This document shows, one piece after another, positions 5,933 to 8,584 of a stretch of 8,584 bases of DNA. The position numbers and the translations under genes were made by a program. Location of the stretch: positions 1-8,584 of the forward strand of contig USMU01000066.1 in the NCBI GenBank assembly GCA_900555925.1. Reading direction: 5' to 3'. Each line of letters starts with the position of its first letter. Position 1 is the stretch's first letter. A model generated the notes under the pieces. It ran no database searches, was not told the DNA's origin, and saw nothing but the letters and a program-made list of their open reading frames with translations. Source of the DNA: an uncultured Clostridium sp. (GTDB lineage: Bacteria; Bacillota; Clostridia; Christensenellales; Borkfalkiaceae).

Positions 5933-5947
5933 TTTTTATTTCCTGTT

Positions 5948-5963
5948 TTCTCCTTTCGGAGAA
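5948..5963 (-). other. Small GAAA-loop hairpin in the phosphatase leader
   Basis: On the minus strand, TTCTCC pairs with GGAGAA around a GAAA tetraloop, a very stable loop type in RNA. It ends 15 bases before the phosphatase ATG and holds an AGGAG-like sequence in its 3' arm. The site actually positioned for translation, AGGA closer to the ATG, lies outside it. Confidence 0.45.
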
Positions 5964-5998
5964 CGACCTTTTTACTTTCTTCCTTCTCTCGTATGTAT

Positions 5999-6056
5999 CT
6001 CCCGACTGCGGCGGAGATCGCTTTTTACGTATCTCCGCCGCAAAAATCGACGGGAG
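5999..6056 (-). other. Structured element in the PurL-phosphatase gap
   Basis: A perfect 12-pair stem joins 6007-6018 (TGCGGCGGAGAT) and 6031-6042 (ATCTCCGCCGCA) around a 12-base loop. An outer six-pair stem joins 5999-6004 (CTCCCG) and 6051-6056 (CGGGAG), separated by an uneven internal loop of 2 and 8 bases. Neither strand has a T-run after it, so it does not fit a simple intrinsic terminator. It could be a leader structure, an mRNA-stabilising element at the purL 3' end, or a dispersed palindromic repeat. I recognise no known riboswitch. Confidence 0.6.
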
Positions 6057-6072
6057 CTTATCATATCGTTTC

Positions 6073-6120
6073 GGTTCTTATTTTTCTCTAATTTGGTTCT
6101 TTCTCAGGTTCTTATTTTTT
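6073..6120. repeat. Three short AAGAACC repeats after purL
   Basis: On the plus strand GGTTCTT begins at 6073, 6095 and 6107. The outer two copies extend to GGTTCTTATTTTT (13 bases identical, 34 bases apart). They lie between the PurL stop and the structured element. They may be binding sites or simple sequence drift in AT-rich DNA. Confidence 0.45.
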
Positions 6121-6127
6121 CAACCGA

Positions 6128-8584
6128 TTATCTGAAATACTTCACGCCGCTTTCAAAAATCTTCATGTCGAAGTTCCCTTCGATATTTTTATACAGGTTT
6201 TCGCCCGTGCGTTCCGAATGTCCCATTTTTCCGAACACCCTGCCGTCGGGAGAGGTGATTCCTTCGATCGCCCACATCGAGCCGTTGGGATTATAGGGCG
6301 ACTGCATGGTAGGTCTTCCGCTTAAATCCGCGTACTGTGTGGCGATTTGGCCGTTTTTCCGCATTTCTTCGAGCGCTTCCGAAGGCGCGACGATTTTTCC
6401 TTCCCCGTGAGAGACGGGGACTTTATACACTTCGCCCACCTTACAGGCGGAAAGCCAAGGGGACAAATCCGAAGCCACGCGGATATCCACCACCGTGGAG
6501 ACGTGACGGGAAATGTTATTGAACGTCAGCGTCGGGGATTTTTCCGTCATGGGAAGCACTTTCCCGTAAGGCACGAGCCCCAGCTTGATGAGCGCCTGAA
6601 AACCGTTGCAGATTCCCAAAATCAATCCGCGGTTTTGAAGGAGCTTTTCAATCTCCTCCGCGATATACGGATTTCTGAACGTCGTGGCAATGAATTTTCC
6701 GCTGCCGTCCGGTTCGTCGCCGCCCGAAAAACCGCCGGGGAACGCAATGATGTTCGCGCGGGCAATCGCGCCCGCGATCGCCTTGACGCTCTCCTCGATG
6801 TCCGAAGCGGAACGGTTCTTTACGACGACCGTCTCCGTCTCCGCCCCCGCAAGGCGGAATTTCCGAGCCGTGTCGAGCTCGCAGTTCGTGCCGGGAAACA
6901 CGGGAATGAACACGCGCGGCCGCGCGCATTTCGTCGAAATATTCGCATATTTCTTCGACGCGGCAAAATCGCAGTTTTCCGCTTTTCCCTCCGCGGGCGC
7001 CGTCGTCGCAAAGACGCTTTCGAGCGGGGTCAGGTATGCGTTTATCGCGTCGGACAGGGAAACGCTCTCTCCGTCCGCAACGAACGCGTTCCCCGTCGCT
7101 TCGCCGATATATTCCTTTTCGATTTCCTTTGAAAGCAGTTTTTCGTCCTTTACGGCGACGATCAGATCGCCGTAAGATTCCCGATACAAATCCGAGGCGC
7201 CCTGCGCAAAGTTTACGCCCACGCCGTTGCCCAAAGCGCTCTTGATGACCGCCGCTCCCGCGCCGCCGTTCTCGACGACCGTCGCAAAAGTAATATTCCC
7301 GTTTACGATATTCTTATACGTTTCCGCATAGACCGACTTCAATTTTTCAAAGTCGGGGACGAACTGTCCGTCCTTCGGAACGGGAAGCCGCCACAGCTTC
7401 TCTCCGCCCTTCAATACGTTATCGATGAGCTTGCTCGCTTTCGCGGGCGCGAGCGCAAAGGAAATGAGCGTGGGAGGGACGTGGATATGCTCGAAGGTGC
7501 CGCTCATGCTGTCCTTGCCGCCGATGGCGCCCAAGCCCAGACCTATCTGCGCATACACCGCGCCGAGAAGCGCCGCCGTCGGGACGCCCCATACTTTCGC
7601 GTCGGGGGTCATGCGCCGGAAAAATTCCTGCAACGTCAGTCGGATATTCCGATAATCCGCGCCCGCAGCAACTACTTTGGACACGGAAGCGACGATGGAA
7701 TAAATCGCGCCGACAAAGGGGCTGGTTTCCATGAGATACGGGGAATAGCCGTAAGCGGAGACCGTGCAGACGTCCGTTTCGCCGCCGCAGATTTTCGCCG
7801 CCATGGCGATTGCGGGCGTAAGCTGGTTCTTGCCGCCCCAAGGCATATACACCGACCGCGCGCCGATCGTGGAATCGAAGGTCTCCGAAAGCCCCTTTTT
7901 CGCGCAGACGTTGAGGTCGGAAAGGACTTCCTTCGTCTTTTCCTTGAAATCCGCCTGTTTTTTATCGAACCAATGCGTGACTTTGTCCGAAATCTCCGCG
8001 TCGGCGGTCTGTTTCACGCCGTTGGTGTTGAGAAATTCGCGGGAAATGTCCACGATGGGGCGCCCCTTAAAGAGCATCTTCATTCTGCCCGTATCCGTGA
8101 CGACCGCCACGGGCGTCGCGGAGAGGTTCTCCTCCGCCGCAAGCGCGATGAACGCATCCGCGTCCTTCGCGTCCACCACCACCGCCATGCGTTCCTGAGA
8201 TTCGGAAATCGCCAGCTCCGTGCCCGACAAGCCCTCGTATTTCTTGGGAACCTTATCGAGGTCTATCGTCAGTCCGTCTGCAAGCTCGCCGATTGCCACC
8301 GACACGCCGCCCGCGCCGAAGTCGTTGCATTTTTTGATTTTCCGCGTCGCCTCCTTATTGAGGAACAGACGCTGCAATTTGCGCTCGGTCAAGGGATTGC
8401 CCTTCTGCACCTCCGCGCCGCAGGTCTCCACAGAGTGCGCGTCGTGCGCCTTGGAAGAGCCCGTTGCTCCGCCGCAGCCGTCGCGCCCCGTCTCGCCGCC
8501 CAAGAGAATTATAATATCCCCCGCCTTCGGCGCTTCGCGGTAGACCATGTCCTTACGCGCGCCGCCGACGACAAAGCCCGTTTC
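6128..8584 (-). CDS. purL: Phosphoribosylformylglycinamidine synthase, large single-chain form (5' end cut by window edge)
   Basis: Converts FGAR, glutamine and ATP to FGAM, the fourth step of de novo purine synthesis, in the cytoplasm. The frame stays open to the window edge, so 818 C-terminal residues are visible of roughly 1,230-1,250 usual for this type; an internal ATG at 8548 is not the start. Numbering from the edge: GGETGRDGCGGATGSSKAH (about 29-47) and NDFGAGGVSVAIGELADG belong to the first ATP/FGAR-binding half, and GLGAIGGKDSMSGTFEH to the second. From about residue 555 a class I glutaminase domain follows: VFIPVFPGTNCELD, AFPGGFSGGDEPDGSGK, nucleophile C659 in GICNGFQAL, and H726/E728 in VSHGEGK. 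The full C/H/E set is intact, so no separate PurQ is needed. This fused form contrasts with the PurS/PurQ/PurL split of Bacillus. A 195-base gap separates it from the next gene. Confidence 0.97.
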   Translation of the reverse strand, partial: ETGFVVGGARKDMVYREAPKAGDIIILLGGETGRDGCGGATGSSKAHDAHSVETCGAEVQKGNPLTERKLQRLFLNKEATRKIKKCNDFGAGGVSVAIGELADGLTIDLDKVPKKYEGLSGTELAISESQERMAVVVDAKDADAFIALAAEENLSATPVAVVTDTGRMKMLFKGRPIVDISREFLNTNGVKQTADAEISDKVTHWFDKKQADFKEKTKEVLSDLNVCAKKGLSETFDSTIGARSVYMPWGGKNQLTPAIAMAAKICGGETDVCTVSAYGYSPYLMETSPFVGAIYSIVASVSKVVAAGADYRNIRLTLQEFFRRMTPDAKVWGVPTAALLGAVYAQIGLGLGAIGGKDSMSGTFEHIHVPPTLISFALAPAKASKLIDNVLKGGEKLWRLPVPKDGQFVPDFEKLKSVYAETYKNIVNGNITFATVVENGGAGAAVIKSALGNGVGVNFAQGASDLYRESYGDLIVAVKDEKLLSKEIEKEYIGEATGNAFVADGESVSLSDAINAYLTPLESVFATTAPAEGKAENCDFAASKKYANISTKCARPRVFIPVFPGTNCELDTARKFRLAGAETETVVVKNRSASDIEESVKAIAGAIARANIIAFPGGFSGGDEPDGSGKFIATTFRNPYIAEEIEKLLQNRGLILGICNGFQALIKLGLVPYGKVLPMTEKSPTLTFNNISRHVSTVVDIRVASDLSPWLSACKVGEVYKVPVSHGEGKIVAPSEALEEMRKNGQIATQYADLSGRPTMQSPYNPNGSMWAIEGITSPDGRVFGKMGHSERTGENLYKNIEGNFDMKIFESGVKYFR

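Noticed and set aside
6347..7132. Long plus-strand open frame of 261 codons opposite purL
   Set aside because: It is an arginine-rich shadow of the GC-rich purL frame, which has full family motifs on the minus strand.

Overview
The window looks like chromosomal DNA from a Firmicutes (Clostridia-type) bacterium. Three things suggest this: a single-chain PurL of the long type that carries its own glutaminase domain, a VanZ-family protein next to a CpsB/YwqE-type PHP phosphatase, and AAGGAG/GGGAGG-type ribosome binding sites. Most genes sit at roughly 50-65% GC in lines I counted (33/60 at 901-960, 39/60 at 7201-7260). This placement is inference; there is no rRNA or other marker gene in the window.

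Layout from the right edge, following the minus strand, which carries all genes but one. PurL (5' end beyond the window) ends at 6128. A 195-base gap follows with a strong structured element, three AAGAACC repeats and a small hairpin. Then come a CpsB-like PHP phosphatase (5932-5177), a VanZ-family membrane protein (5127-4636), an ArsB/SLC13-type permease (4578-3265) and a small secreted beta-rich protein (3234-2818). These four are separated by only 30-57 bases and could be one transcription unit, though I see no promoter for it.

Between that cluster and the next minus-strand genes lies an AT-rich block (about 1828-2740) with the only plus-strand gene: a 260-residue protein with two four-cysteine zinc-binding sets, resembling DUF2310. 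Lines counted inside this gene give 18/60 GC (1981-2040 and 2401-2460), far below the neighbours. It has its own promoter and a long hairpin upstream. Imperfect copies of one terminator-like sequence bracket it, so it looks like an acquired cassette.

Left of it are a RecD-like superfamily 1 helicase (1714-461) and a maltose/galactoside-type O-acetyltransferase (435 to the window edge), 25 bases apart and probably co-transcribed. The helicase promoter is very clear and sits so close to the ATG that the mRNA would be almost leaderless. A sequence fitting the Firmicutes LexA (SOS) box lies just upstream of the -35.

No gene-free stretch exceeds 300 bases; the longest are 1715-1954 and 5933-6127, and both are described. 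I see no tRNA, rRNA, CRISPR array, transposase or integrase. The most unusual part is 1761-2795: possible SOS control, the near-leaderless helicase, the hairpin and the terminator-flanked zinc-protein cassette.
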